NCBI GenBank assembly: GCA_014132595.1
Contig: BMAG01000055.1
Coordinates: 1 to 64,000 of the forward strand
Source of the DNA: Gammaproteobacteria bacterium
GTDB lineage: Bacteria > Pseudomonadota > Gammaproteobacteria > DSM-16500
Direction of reading: 5' to 3'
Length of the DNA: 64,000 nucleotides
A program made the position numbers and the translations under genes. This document shows positions 9,388 to 19,600 of the stretch, piece by piece. Under the pieces are notes generated by a model, which was not told where the DNA came from, ran no database searches, and saw nothing but the letters and a program-made list of their open reading frames with translations. Positions within the stretch are counted from its first letter, which is position 1. The number at the start of each line of letters is the position of its first letter.

Positions 9388-9678
9388 TTATTTTAAACGA
9401 ATGATCCGCTTAATGGTAGAATGAGTAAACTTTGCATTCCATAAATCCCATTGGACTTGTAGGTTAAGCCAAAATTCAGGCTCTGTCCCAAGAGCCTGAG
9501 CAAAAGATAAAGCAGAATCTGCAGTGACTCCTCTTCGCATATTAATAATTTCGTTAAGACGTGGATATGTCCAGCCTAGATGTTCAGCAAATTGTTTTTG
9601 AGATAGTCCATACGGTTCTAAAAAATCTTTGTATAAAACTTCTCCTGGATGTGGGGGCTGTTTAGTTTTTTGAGCCAT
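9388..9678 (-). CDS. higA: HigA-family addiction-module antitoxin (orphan)
   Basis: A 96-residue XRE-type helix-turn-helix protein. The start, HPGEVLYKDFLEPYGLSQKQFAEHLG, is the diagnostic HigA opening, followed by the second helix and recognition segment (RLNEIINMRRGVTADSALSFAQALG) and the usual EFWLNLQVQWDLW. HigA antitoxins repress their own operon and neutralise the HigB mRNA-interferase. No HigB-like frame exists in the 107 bp upstream or anywhere adjacent, so it is a solitary antitoxin or a domesticated regulator. A GAGGATTT ribosome site precedes ATG 9678. The C-terminal NAKFTHSTIKRIIRLK is somewhat longer and more basic than in typical HigA. Confidence 0.87.
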   Translation of the reverse strand: MAQKTKQPPHPGEVLYKDFLEPYGLSQKQFAEHLGWTYPRLNEIINMRRGVTADSALSFAQALGTEPEFWLNLQVQWDLWNAKFTHSTIKRIIRLK

Positions 9679-9785
9679 TTTGAAATCCTCTTTAGAGTTT
9701 CATCTGAGAGTAGCTGAACATTCAAAGAGTTACAACATGCCTCTTATGAAATGATAATGGTCGAAAATAACCATGAATGATGTCG

Positions 9786-10859
9786 TTATAATCTTATACG
9801 TACTGTAGGCTCTTGCTGTGGAGAAGATAATTTATCAGCCAATTCATTTAATTTGCTTGTTCCAATTTTTGCTGCTGAAGATATTTTAAATTCGATTTCG
9901 ATGAGAGCATTTTTTATTGCAAGCGCATTATTGGATGTGTTACGAGGTTCCTTACTATTATATCCTTTACCTTTCAAGATATTTTGATGAACCAGATTCA
10001 TCATTTCAGAGTCCGGTGAATAGTTCGGATGTCTTACGCATAATGCATAGAGCCTATCTGTAATGACACCTGTTCTACGTAGAAAGGGTTCTTTGGGATC
10101 TGTAACCTGTTTATTTGCTTGTGCCTCCATCACTGCAGCGGTTAATGCTGCTAATTGATTATGATCTATTGATGCCAGAGAAGTTTCTATATGACTGATT
10201 ATCATATCAGCATATTTTTTTTGAAGAGATTCACCAGTACCTACTGTTTCTGAATAAAGAAAGGTGGCCATTGTAGCCGGCATTGCTTGTTTAGGATTCT
10301 TAAGAAATGACATAACTTGTTCCTGAAATCCCATGTATGCTTCAAATGCTTGCTCGTAAGTTATTGTTTGTTTTTTCTCGTCAGTTGCAGCAGGTTTTGA
10401 TTCATTTTTAGTTGTTTTTGAATGCGATTTATTTTTCTGAGCTTCGACTTTTTTTGAATTGACAAACTGCATAATCATATTAATCTTATCTCTACCTGTT
10501 ACAAAAAATCTACTTTTGAAGCTGAGTCGACTAGAGCTGCCTGTGGATTTCATTTGTTTTTTTAACTCATCTAACTCTGCATATAACTTTTTTGCAAATA
10601 TTGGGTTTGGATTTGTTTTCACATCTAAAGCGATAGCTGAAATTGACCTTATTCGATCCTGTGCTGTGGTAACTACCGACTTACGCAATTTTTTACCTTT
10701 CGCATTTAGAGTCGTTTCTATGGTTACATCTTTTTTTGATGTAGATGTCTCTAAGCCATAAGCTTCTTTTAATCTTTCAATTTCTTTGACTAACATCGCT
10801 ACAACCTCTTGTCTATCTTCTTGTGATAATTCCACATCTTCATTCTGATTACTTCTCAT
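9786..10859 (-). CDS. Hypothetical helical protein, candidate effector
   Basis: A 357-residue protein I do not recognise. It has no signal peptide or membrane segment. Residues 1-120 are charged and helical. Residues 140-170 form a Lys/Ser/Thr-rich hydrophilic linker (KNKSHSKTTKNESKPAATDE). The rest is predominantly helical, with an Ala-rich stretch (LAALTAAVMEAQAN). The C-terminus ends PTVRIRL. A strong GGAGGTAATTTT ribosome site precedes ATG 10859, supporting expression. It is transcribed alone, 108 bp upstream of higA. The build (helices, disordered linker, no homologous family) is like that of many Legionellales secreted substrates, but no secretion signal can be proved from sequence. Confidence 0.7.
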   Translation of the reverse strand: MRSNQNEDVELSQEDRQEVVAMLVKEIERLKEAYGLETSTSKKDVTIETTLNAKGKKLRKSVVTTAQDRIRSISAIALDVKTNPNPIFAKKLYAELDELKKQMKSTGSSSRLSFKSRFFVTGRDKINMIMQFVNSKKVEAQKNKSHSKTTKNESKPAATDEKKQTITYEQAFEAYMGFQEQVMSFLKNPKQAMPATMATFLYSETVGTGESLQKKYADMIISHIETSLASIDHNQLAALTAAVMEAQANKQVTDPKEPFLRRTGVITDRLYALCVRHPNYSPDSEMMNLVHQNILKGKGYNSKEPRNTSNNALAIKNALIEIEFKISSAAKIGTSKLNELADKLSSPQQEPTVRIRL

Positions 10860-11011
10860 AAAATTACCTCCATTACGGATATAAGTATAGCTCCTATTAA
10901 GGGTTTTGATTTTTCAATATAATTTCTTGATTTATAATGATAACTTCGTTTTATGGAAGGAGAGGTAAAGTGTTCTGAAAGGCATGCTGGAACAGTGGTT
11001 CATTTTAGAAG

Positions 11012-11042
11012 CTTGAAGATCCTTTGGAAAAGGATCTTCAAG
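11012..11042 (-). terminator. Strong hairpin terminator of the glycine-zipper lipoprotein gene
   Basis: A perfect 14-bp stem (11012-11025 with 11029-11042) and 3-nt loop lie 13 bp beyond the stop of the minus-strand gene. On that strand the stem is followed by the mixed U-containing sequence CTTCTAAAA, so termination may be imperfect. Confidence 0.7.
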
Positions 11043-11055
11043 TTTAGCGTTGATA

Positions 11056-11541
11056 TTAAGAAGTTTTAACAGTTTTCCAGGAGCCGTTGGTTTGTTGGCA
11101 AGCCATACCTGTATAAGTTTCTTTTTTGCCGTTTGAAGTCATTGCGGTAGCAGTGTAAGTACGGCAGTTAGGATTACCATTGTAAGCCATTTTTTTGCTG
11201 GTTGGCGTTACATTATAGCTGGTATGTGTTTTCTTGTTTTTCCAATGACAGGATTTGTGAGGAGGATTTTTTGTCATTGCTTGGTTCATTTGGGTATTAT
11301 CAGAGCTATCCATAGAATGTCCAATGTAGCCGCCGATTAAACCACCACCGATTGCACCAATCGCAATTGCTGCAACTTGACCTGAACCTGCACCCACCAA
11401 GCTGCCTGCCAAACCACCGACAACAGCACCCGTTGCAGCACCAATCCCCGTATTCTGACTTTGGGTATTGTTGGATGAACAGCTAGCAATTAAGCTTACG
11501 CTCATCACTAATAACATCAACTTCACTAACATATTTTTCAT
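11056..11541 (-). CDS. Glycine-zipper lipoprotein (17-kDa surface-antigen type)
   Basis: An outer-membrane lipoprotein of 161 residues. A basic, hydrophobic signal peptide ends in the lipobox IASC, with the lipidated Cys at residue 21. Residues 30-80 form an alternating Gly/Ala zipper (GIGAATGAVVGGLAGSLVGAG, then GAIGGGLIGGYIGHSMD) as in Rickettsia 17-kDa antigen and SlyB/YmgG relatives. The C-terminal domain is Cys/Thr/Tyr-rich (CHWKNKKTHTSY, NCRTYTATA, GMACQQTNGSWK), matching the surface-antigen pattern. A longer frame extends 22 codons upstream, but ATG 11541 is preceded by GGAGAGGG at good spacing and starts the signal peptide. The likely role is envelope integrity or surface exposure. 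Confidence 0.85.
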   Translation of the reverse strand: MKNMLVKLMLLVMSVSLIASCSSNNTQSQNTGIGAATGAVVGGLAGSLVGAGSGQVAAIAIGAIGGGLIGGYIGHSMDSSDNTQMNQAMTKNPPHKSCHWKNKKTHTSYNVTPTSKKMAYNGNPNCRTYTATAMTSNGKKETYTGMACQQTNGSWKTVKTS

Positions 11542-11597
11542 AGATATCCCTCTCCATGTCGTAAAAAATGAATTTATATTGTACGTGTATTTCTTTT

Positions 11598-12152
11598 TCA
11601 TTTCCATTTAATATTGCAGCCCAGGCTTGGTTTTTGGTCATCTTCAATGGGTTGATGCGTCAAAATAGAATCCAGAGCCCGAGTCAGTTCATATCCTGTG
11701 ACTGGATGATTATTGCCAGGTGTTGAGCTATCAAAGCGTCCGCGATAAACGCAGGCAAGGTTTGCATCAAAAATATAAAAATCAGGCGTACAAGCGGCTT
11801 GATATGCTTTTGCGGCTGTCTGAAATTCGTCATATAAATAAGGAAATGTATAATGGTGTGCCAGGGCTTCTTTGTGCATATTCTCTGGGCTGTCAGAGGG
11901 ATATTTTTTTATATCATTTGAGCAAATTGCAATAAAAGAAATCCCTTTTTGTTGATATGATTGCGCAACGGCAACTAATTTTTCTTGAATATGTTTTACA
12001 TAAGGACAATGATTGCAAATAAACATGATAACGGTCGCAATATTTGACTTAAGTTCCTGTAATGAAGTCTGATTTCCGGTAACGGTATCTAATAATTTAA
12101 AATCAGGGGCCAGAGTGCCTAAGGGAAGCATTTTGGATGGAGTTTCTGCCAT
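11598..12152 (-). CDS. Thioredoxin-fold (redoxin/AhpC-TSA type) protein
   Basis: A 184-residue cytoplasmic redox protein. The start LPLGTLAPDFKLLDTVTG is the peroxiredoxin/TlpA-like opening. Cys46 and Cys49 (CNHCPY) give a CxxC in place of the single peroxidatic Cys, and CTPDFYIFD carries the cis-Pro loop. The end PSLGCNIKWK is characteristic of a widespread family annotated only as thioredoxin family protein. The reaction is presumably thiol-disulfide exchange or peroxide reduction; the partner is unknown. AAAGGAAATG lies before ATG 12152. It is 56 bp upstream of the lipoprotein gene on the same strand and may be cotranscribed with it. Confidence 0.85.
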   Translation of the reverse strand: MAETPSKMLPLGTLAPDFKLLDTVTGNQTSLQELKSNIATVIMFICNHCPYVKHIQEKLVAVAQSYQQKGISFIAICSNDIKKYPSDSPENMHKEALAHHYTFPYLYDEFQTAAKAYQAACTPDFYIFDANLACVYRGRFDSSTPGNNHPVTGYELTRALDSILTHQPIEDDQKPSLGCNIKWK

Positions 12153-12285
12153 ACATCATTTCCTTTTTGAATAATGAGAAGAGCGCAGAATGCCAGAAAA
12201 AATGTCTGAATTCTAGCGCGAATAAAAATTTTGCCTTACGGAAGAAATAGTTTATCCTAATGACACGATAAGATAGGAATACGCA

Positions 12286-13596
12286 ATGAAAAAGCAGCAC
12301 ACACTAAAAAAATTGGCCTTTTTATTAATGGCCGCAGGATGCACCGATCCAGTCATCGCTTCTAGTTTTCAATCTTGGACACAAGATGCAAGCAGCATGG
12401 GTAATTATCACGCAGGCCGTGCCGCTATTGCTGAAGATGCAGGTACCAATTTTTATAATCCCGCGGGATTAATTCGTATTCATAATCAACAATTATTAGT
12501 CGGTGGGACACCTTCGACGAGCGATATTCGTTTTCATGGAACGGTTGCTGTGAATACACTTGGAACGGGGCCTCAGGCTGTAACAGCGCAAGGCGGGACG
12601 TTTAACTTTTTACCTTATGCGCATTATGCAGCACCTCTGGCTGATAATTTAGTCTTTGGCTTAAGTGTGATGACACCTTTTAATTCCTATACGAATTATG
12701 GTTTAACTTCCAATGCGCAATATGCGGCGACTCAATCCTCCATTCGAGTGATTGATCTCACCCCGTCTTTGGGCTTTGCCTATAATGATAAAGTGGCGGT
12801 CGGTTTTGGATTAGATGTAGAGCATGCTAGGGGTGAGTTTGACTATACTATTACTTCCGCGTTGGCAGGTAGTAATACATTAACGAAAAATACGGGTTCA
12901 AGTTATGGATATGGTTTCCATGTCGGTGTTCTTTATACAGCCTCAGAAAATACACGTGTCGGTTTGAATTTCCTTTCTCAAGTGAAGCATCATTTGCATG
13001 GCGGTAATAGTAATTTCACCGGTCCTTTAGCCAATAATGGTGCGGGTGGAACACAATATACCAATGGTCTTAAAGCCAATGTTACGTTGCCTTCGACGAC
13101 GACGCTTAGTGTTCTCCATACATTCAATCCTGCTTGGGACATGATGGGAACAGTGATTTACACTCGATGGAGTGTCTTTAAGCAATTGATGTTGCAAAAT
13201 TCTGCGGGTATCAGTGGAGGTCTTAGTAATAATAGTATTATTGTGATCATGCCGCAAAATTATCGTAACACCTGGAATTATTCAATCGGTGCGAACTATC
13301 ATGTGAATGAAAAATGGTTTATTAGAGCGGGTGCGGGTTTTGATGAAACGCCTTCCAATAATACATATCGCAATCTTCAATTCCCCGATAGTAATCAAAT
13401 TGCTATCGCTTTAGGCGCGCATATTCAAGCGACTCCAACCTTAGGGTTTGATTTAGGATGGACACATCAATTTGCTCAGAATGTGCGGATTAATAATCTG
13501 TCGCAAACAACGGGTGATCAGGTGACCACTACGAATGGATCTATTTCAGCAAGTACGGATGTGTATGGTCTGGGCCTTAAGTGGGACATTGTTTAG
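12286..13596 (+). CDS. fadL: FadL/OmpP1-type outer-membrane long-chain fatty-acid transporter
   Basis: A 436-residue outer-membrane beta-barrel that admits long-chain fatty acids. A signal peptide of about 25 residues ends near VIASSFQ. The conserved N-terminal hatch follows: SFQSWTQDASSMGNYHAGRA and then DAGTNFYNPAGL, containing the NPA signature. Alternating strands fill the rest, and the C-terminus ends with an aromatic/hydrophobic strand (GLGLKWDIV). The length matches E. coli FadL (446). It stands 5 kb from fadE-fadI-fadJ, consistent with fatty acids as a carbon source. The promoter is in the 133 bp between it and the divergent thioredoxin-fold gene. A weak TAGGAAT ribosome site precedes the ATG. 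Confidence 0.93.
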   Translation: MKKQHTLKKLAFLLMAAGCTDPVIASSFQSWTQDASSMGNYHAGRAAIAEDAGTNFYNPAGLIRIHNQQLLVGGTPSTSDIRFHGTVAVNTLGTGPQAVTAQGGTFNFLPYAHYAAPLADNLVFGLSVMTPFNSYTNYGLTSNAQYAATQSSIRVIDLTPSLGFAYNDKVAVGFGLDVEHARGEFDYTITSALAGSNTLTKNTGSSYGYGFHVGVLYTASENTRVGLNFLSQVKHHLHGGNSNFTGPLANNGAGGTQYTNGLKANVTLPSTTTLSVLHTFNPAWDMMGTVIYTRWSVFKQLMLQNSAGISGGLSNNSIIVIMPQNYRNTWNYSIGANYHVNEKWFIRAGAGFDETPSNNTYRNLQFPDSNQIAIALGAHIQATPTLGFDLGWTHQFAQNVRINNLSQTTGDQVTTTNGSISASTDVYGLGLKWDIV

Positions 13597-13614
13597 AAGC
13601 CGTCGTTCTTTAAT

Positions 13615-13640
13615 ATGGGTCATTGTTCACAATGACCTAT
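13615..13640. terminator. Bidirectional stem-loop between fadL and the giant gene
   Basis: GGTCATTGT (13618-13626) pairs perfectly with ACAATGACC (13629-13637) and is followed by GTTATTTT. It lies between the convergent fadL (+) and giant repeat-protein gene (-), 22 bp after the fadL stop. Confidence 0.6.
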
Positions 13641-13655
13641 GTTATTTTAAATGAG

Positions 13656-16600
13656 TTATCTCCTATACCCCGTGGTTACCGGCTGCCTACTGCAGTTATC
13701 ATTCGCTTTCATTTTTGTAATGGCCGCAAATCGACCCTTCATCTCAAGAACAAAATTCTTAAAATCGTTATTGACGTTATTTGTATTTTGTTGCTGGTGT
13801 GCATTTAATAAATCAGAGGGTACATGTGTATCGATGAATTTTAAGTGATCCTTAAATTCCTTTTGTCTTTTGCTCTCGGGTTGTTCCTTAGGGTTTTTTA
13901 ATGTTTCATAAATCATATTAAAAAGTTCCAGGTTAATGATATTTTGAGTTAGACGAGCAATCGTAAGCAGGTAATAGTAAAGACCCAGTTTTTTAGAATC
14001 TGGAGGGAGGCAATCTAAGTAATTATCCAGAATATCTGTCATTTCAAGAACAAGAGGATTATTCATGAATGTCATACTTTTTATGATATGTAATTCAAAT
14101 AATACTTCAATAATGCGGTATGTATCAAATCTTGAAAAAAGCTCATCGAGTTTCATGCCTATTTTAGTAAGATGAGTGATATTTTGTGCTCGATCATTTG
14201 CATTGAAAATAACATGCCTAAAAAGATTCACAACATAAGCTCCATAATTTGAGTTAATCAAATCATGGAGCATCGCATCAGGTGTATATTTTGGATGTTT
14301 TAATTTCGTTTTAGCATAACGGAAAAGCTGTGTGAAGTCACCAATAAAGATAGTCTGGGGATTAACAGGACTAATAATTTTATTTCGAAGAGAATAAATC
14401 ACGCTTGGTGATCCTTCTATGATAAATTTCGATGCATTTTTCACAAGCTTCATACAAGCTGCGCTAATGGTAAGATCTCTTTTAGATAAATTTTCAGTTA
14501 ATTCAGAATCACTGCAGCTGATATCAATCTCAATAGATTTAACATGGCAAGGGAATGGCGCGATCAATATGCGAATTTTATTTAATTCCTCAGTAGTTAG
14601 CGGGACAGGATTTTCAGTGGGCTTTAATCTTTTATCAAAAATTAAAAGATTTTCTGCAGAAATAGGTACTTTAATAAAAGTATTGTTCTGTTTGTTAATA
14701 TAATACAGGCCATCGGGTGCGCGTACGTAAGCTGCTGCAGTTGAGTCCATTTTTACTTCGTTATAGTTATTTATATCAAGCGGCATCGATACGGATAGAA
14801 GGTCACATTCCTGTACAGGGATAGAGACATGGATCCCTTCATGCGGCATGATAACACAGTAATATTTTCTGGATAACAAAGGAAGAATAAAATTTCTTTT
14901 ACAAAAGATTATAACATCCAAGTCATAGGGGTTAAGTTGTTTTTCATAATAATATAGTAGAGAACCGCCGGTTAAATAAATATCTTTTTGAGTGACTGGA
15001 TAGGAGAGATCATAAAGATCTTCTGAAAATTTCAAAAATTCAACCGGTAGTTGATCACGATTTACGATAAGGTCATCAGATGTTTCATTTTTAAATAAGG
15101 TGAAATTTGATAACGGAGTTTCATTCGTAGTAAAACAATTTTCTTCTTTTTTCTCCTCACTTTTTGGTTCATTTATTACAGTGGGAGTTGTGACTGCGAA
15201 TGCTTTTTCATCAGGTATACTTGTGGATGTTGATGCTTGTGGTAATGTAGAAATGTCCTTCGGTGTGGCTATTGCACTATCGATTGCGGGAGCTGTCTCT
15301 ATTGATTTTGGTTTATTTATATCATCACTCGAATCTTTATTTTGTGCGGTCTTTTGATTTGCTGCTGCTTTGTGTCGATGATTTAATCTATTAGAAATTT
15401 TGAAACTGGCAACTGAACCAAGAGTTCTTGTGAGATTCTTTGTTGTAGTTGATATTGCCTTATTTTGCTGGTGTGATGGAGGTTTTGGTGTGGAATCGGT
15501 TTGACGAGACTGGACAGCTGGAGTTTTAATAACAGTTGGTTTGGGGTCTGGAGTCTTTTCTGGTTTTGACAAAACAGGGTTCATCGGTGATTGAGATTTC
15601 GTTTGGGATTGTGCTGTTGTGACCGATTGTTTAGAATTGCTTTGCTTCTTCTCAGGTAAAACCTTCGAGGGTTTTGTTGGGATAGGAGTTACGTTTTTAA
15701 CTGGATTTGCACTTCTTGAAAATAGAGGTTCAATATTGATGTGAGAAACTGTAGGAGAAACAGGAAATTCATCTGTGTCGCTGGATGATTCCGCTGTTTC
15801 TGGTGATTTCTCTTTTTCTATTAATGTGTTGGGAATTGTTTTGGCATCTTGAGTTTTCGATAATTGCTTCTTTTTTTTGCGGTTAGCTTTTGTTATTTTA
15901 GATGTTGCTTTGACCTCTGAATCAAATAAAGGATTATTCATTGATTTTGTAAATTCAGCATCAGAATTATCATGGATATGCTTTTTTATTAAACTTAATT
16001 CAGCTTCACTGCACTCCAGTAATTTAGCAAGCTGTAAGATAGAATATTGAAATGATGCAAGTGATTTTTTTTCTTCCGGAGAATTTAATAAAAGAATTTT
16101 ATGATCAATTTCATTAATTATTTCTATTAACTTATCTTTTAGATGAATTTTCAAATTTGGAAATTTGTATAAAAAAGGAAGTGTTAATTGATTAAGACTG
16201 CTGTTGATTTTCGTTATATTAAGCAAAATGTTATTTATTTCAGATTGTTCTATTGTGCAGAAAGTTCTAAGATCATTAAATGTTTTAAATATTGATAATA
16301 GTGCACTATACTTGTTGGGTTCAGGAAGTTCATTATTTTTTTTAATTCGAGAGGTTCGATTTTTTTCTAAATAGTCAATAAAATGAGTCAGGATAGATTC
16401 AGCACAATCCGGTTTGCCAGAGATATATAAATTGGAGATGACTTGATGAATTTCATTGACGAAATCACACGCAGGATCGATGAATGCAAGCATGAAAACG
16501 ATCGATTCGCAAAAATCATGTATATCTGATATATCTAAATTCGAGTCAACAGTTAGCATAGAAAACGCAGTGCCGGAATATTTTTTGATGAGATCATTGG

Positions 16601-19600
16601 TAACCCAGTCGTCACGTTCTGATAATTCTCTAAATAGCGGAATAGCCTGAAAACGTAGTGATTCATGAATGCTATCTAACATACTGAGCTGATCTGTTCT
16701 GTATAACGTAAATTGCATCAGATAAATGTACATATAGTTAGATAAATGATCGAGACATCTCAATACCATCTGTGTATTTTTGTGTATAATCGGTGGAATG
16801 CAATCTGGAAAATAGCGTGATTGAGAAAGAGTTGGAATAATTTTTAGATGTTGAGAAGTTGATGATTTATCTTTTGTATCAATTTCACTAAAAAATATTT
16901 GTGCGTTAAGATATTGGAGCAATAGCGGAATAAAGTCCGGTACTGTATCTGAAAAAATTAGAGGGGTCATGGCTATTTCTTTCAACGTATTGATTTTTAT
17001 CTGAAGATCTTCTTTTCTTTCTAAACGACACGCTTTGTAGAATGCAATTAAACGATTTTTATTCAGATGCTCTGAGTTTTGTCTTTCAGGCGTGATATTA
17101 TTTAAGACATTTAATATATAATCAAAATAATCTAAAATCTCGATTTCAGCAGGGTCAGAGGTGCTCGATCTTAATAATTCAATGAGTGATCGAGTCATTT
17201 CAATATCTGTATCTTCAAGATAAACACAATCAAGCAATAATAAATACAATACATGTCGCCCTGCAGGACGGGTAAGTATCTTATTGCTGAAAAGAAAAGA
17301 ATGATTATTTTTTAAATTTTCTAAATCGAGATAAACTTTTTTGCGTGAATCAATTAGATCGGAAACATTATCTTTAGAAATTCTGACTGTATGAGATAGC
17401 TTGATAAGGTCAACGAAGCTTAAATAAAAATTAACTAATGGCTCATGTGCCTTAGCAACCGGAGCTGTTGGTTTATATTCAGAAAGAGAGGGCTTCTCCG
17501 GATCATCTAGTGCGTAAGAGGTGCTCATTGCATTGAAACATCCTAGCACATACTCTTCAATCTCACTTAAACCTACGTCACTATTCTCGTTAAAGCTAGC
17601 GGATACATCTACTTTTAAATTCTCACCCAATTGAAAAACAAAATTACGGAGTTTTATAACAAGGGCATAATCCACTTTTTCATTTTTAGCCGCAGTTATC
17701 ATTGATTTTAGTGATTTTAATTTTCCTTGAAGCATTGATCGAAGTGATTGATCATAGGGCGCTAAATCAGTTTGAGTGATTCCATCGAAAGCATATTTAT
17801 TATTCTTGATGTCTGAAAGAAGGATGGCGAATGCTATTTTCGCTGCATTTTTTTTAATTTCATCCCTGCTTTCCTCAACGTCAGTTTCTGGGAGTCGGCG
17901 AATCAATGAAGTGACGGCATGTAATGTTCTAAATGATTTATTTTCTGGATCATTTCTTAAAATAAATTCCAGTAAAACGAGGGCATTAATGTAATTATTT
18001 TGTTCATACAGCTTACCTAAAATTAATTCAAGCTTCTGAGCTTTGTCAGAAGACTTTGAGTAGAGCATTATCACAGCTGGCCAAAAATATTGAGTAAGCT
18101 CCGGTTGCAAATTATGCGTATAATTTATTTTTAACAAATAATGAATGCCCGACATGAGATCTTTTGCGACAGATTCATCTGTAAGCTCAATCCATGGATG
18201 TGATTGATTTATAACGTAGTAATAGGATAAACACATGAATAATGCGTTTTTATATTGCACTGCTATTGCATTCGTATTGAATTGTTTTGAAATAGTATAA
18301 TTTGAATTAAGAATTTTAAGATGTTTGCAATAATTAAATAGTGTCATAAACACTTGTTGTTCGCTACTCCCTCCCAACGATTGAGCTTTCATAACAAATG
18401 CAGGTAGGATATTTTTGTCGACTAATGTATTGGTAACCAATAAAACTTTATCGCAATTTGAGCTGAAAGAAGGGATATCCATCATGAATGGGTATGTAAT
18501 GCTATCGATTACCCGACGAGCTATTCGTTTTTGAATTTTATCACTTATAACTAATGAATGCGTTTTTGTAAAATTGAGTAAGCTTTGAAGTTTTTCCTTG
18601 TGATTATCATAGTGTTTGGAGACCACTTTAAAAGCTTCAAGAAATGGATTATTTTTAAATTTATCCTTGAATTTGCCGGGGGGGGTTAGCTTGTATTTAA
18701 TTAAGCAATATAAATATTGTTGGAAATCGGTTTCTTCTGGGTGAGAGGTATCATTTAAAAAAGCTTCTTTCCAATCCATGGTAATATTTTTGTTAGGGTC
18801 AAGGTGATCTAAATCAATAGCGATAACAGAATAGAGCAGATCACGCCCTTCATTGCTAGATATAATAAATTTCCAAAGCTCAGGATTTTTGTTATATATT
18901 TCTGATAGTAATTGATTTGCTTTCAAAATTAAAAATGATAACTCTGAGCCGTATTCAAATGATTGGGTATTTTTTGTTTTTTTAGAATCTTCTGATTTTT
19001 TAAGAATGCTAATTAATGACTGTACTAAATCAATTAATTTTTTATTAGATTCATCTAAAGTATTTAATTCAGAATTATTGACGACATATTCTTTAAAATC
19101 AAGCGGGGTGGAGCTAGATGCTTCAATATTTTTTTCTATCATATTTGTATAGCGACACAATACCTTGGACATCTCAAAAAACATTTCACAAGGTGTAAAC
19201 GGTGTTGATTCTTCTTCGGAAGAGGGTTTTTTTGAAACGACTGCCTTTACTTCTTCGTTCATTTTCATACTTTTTTTTAAATCAGCAACGCGATTTTTAT
19301 TTTCTTGTACCATGATAGATAAAATAGTTTGTGTTTCGCTCTCATTCATCTCTATCTGTTTTGCAAGTAATCGGATAGCTTTCTCAAACAATGCATACGA
19401 CTCATGATTGTTCGATAATTCTTCTGGTTTAATATCAAGCTGCAATAAAATCAAAGTTAATTTCGATTTGATATAATCTATAAAAAGATTTATATTGGCT
19501 TCTTTTAAAAAAAACTGTAAAAAATTAAATTGATATTTTCCTTTTTTTAAGTTGCCTATTACGATTTGAAATTTATTTTCTAGACTTTGATCTTTTCCTC

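Noticed and set aside
8284-9396. Plus-strand open frames of 61-112 residues across the SulP gene
   Set aside because: They are antisense shadows of the transporter; their Pro/Ala/Lys composition follows from the complementary membrane codons.
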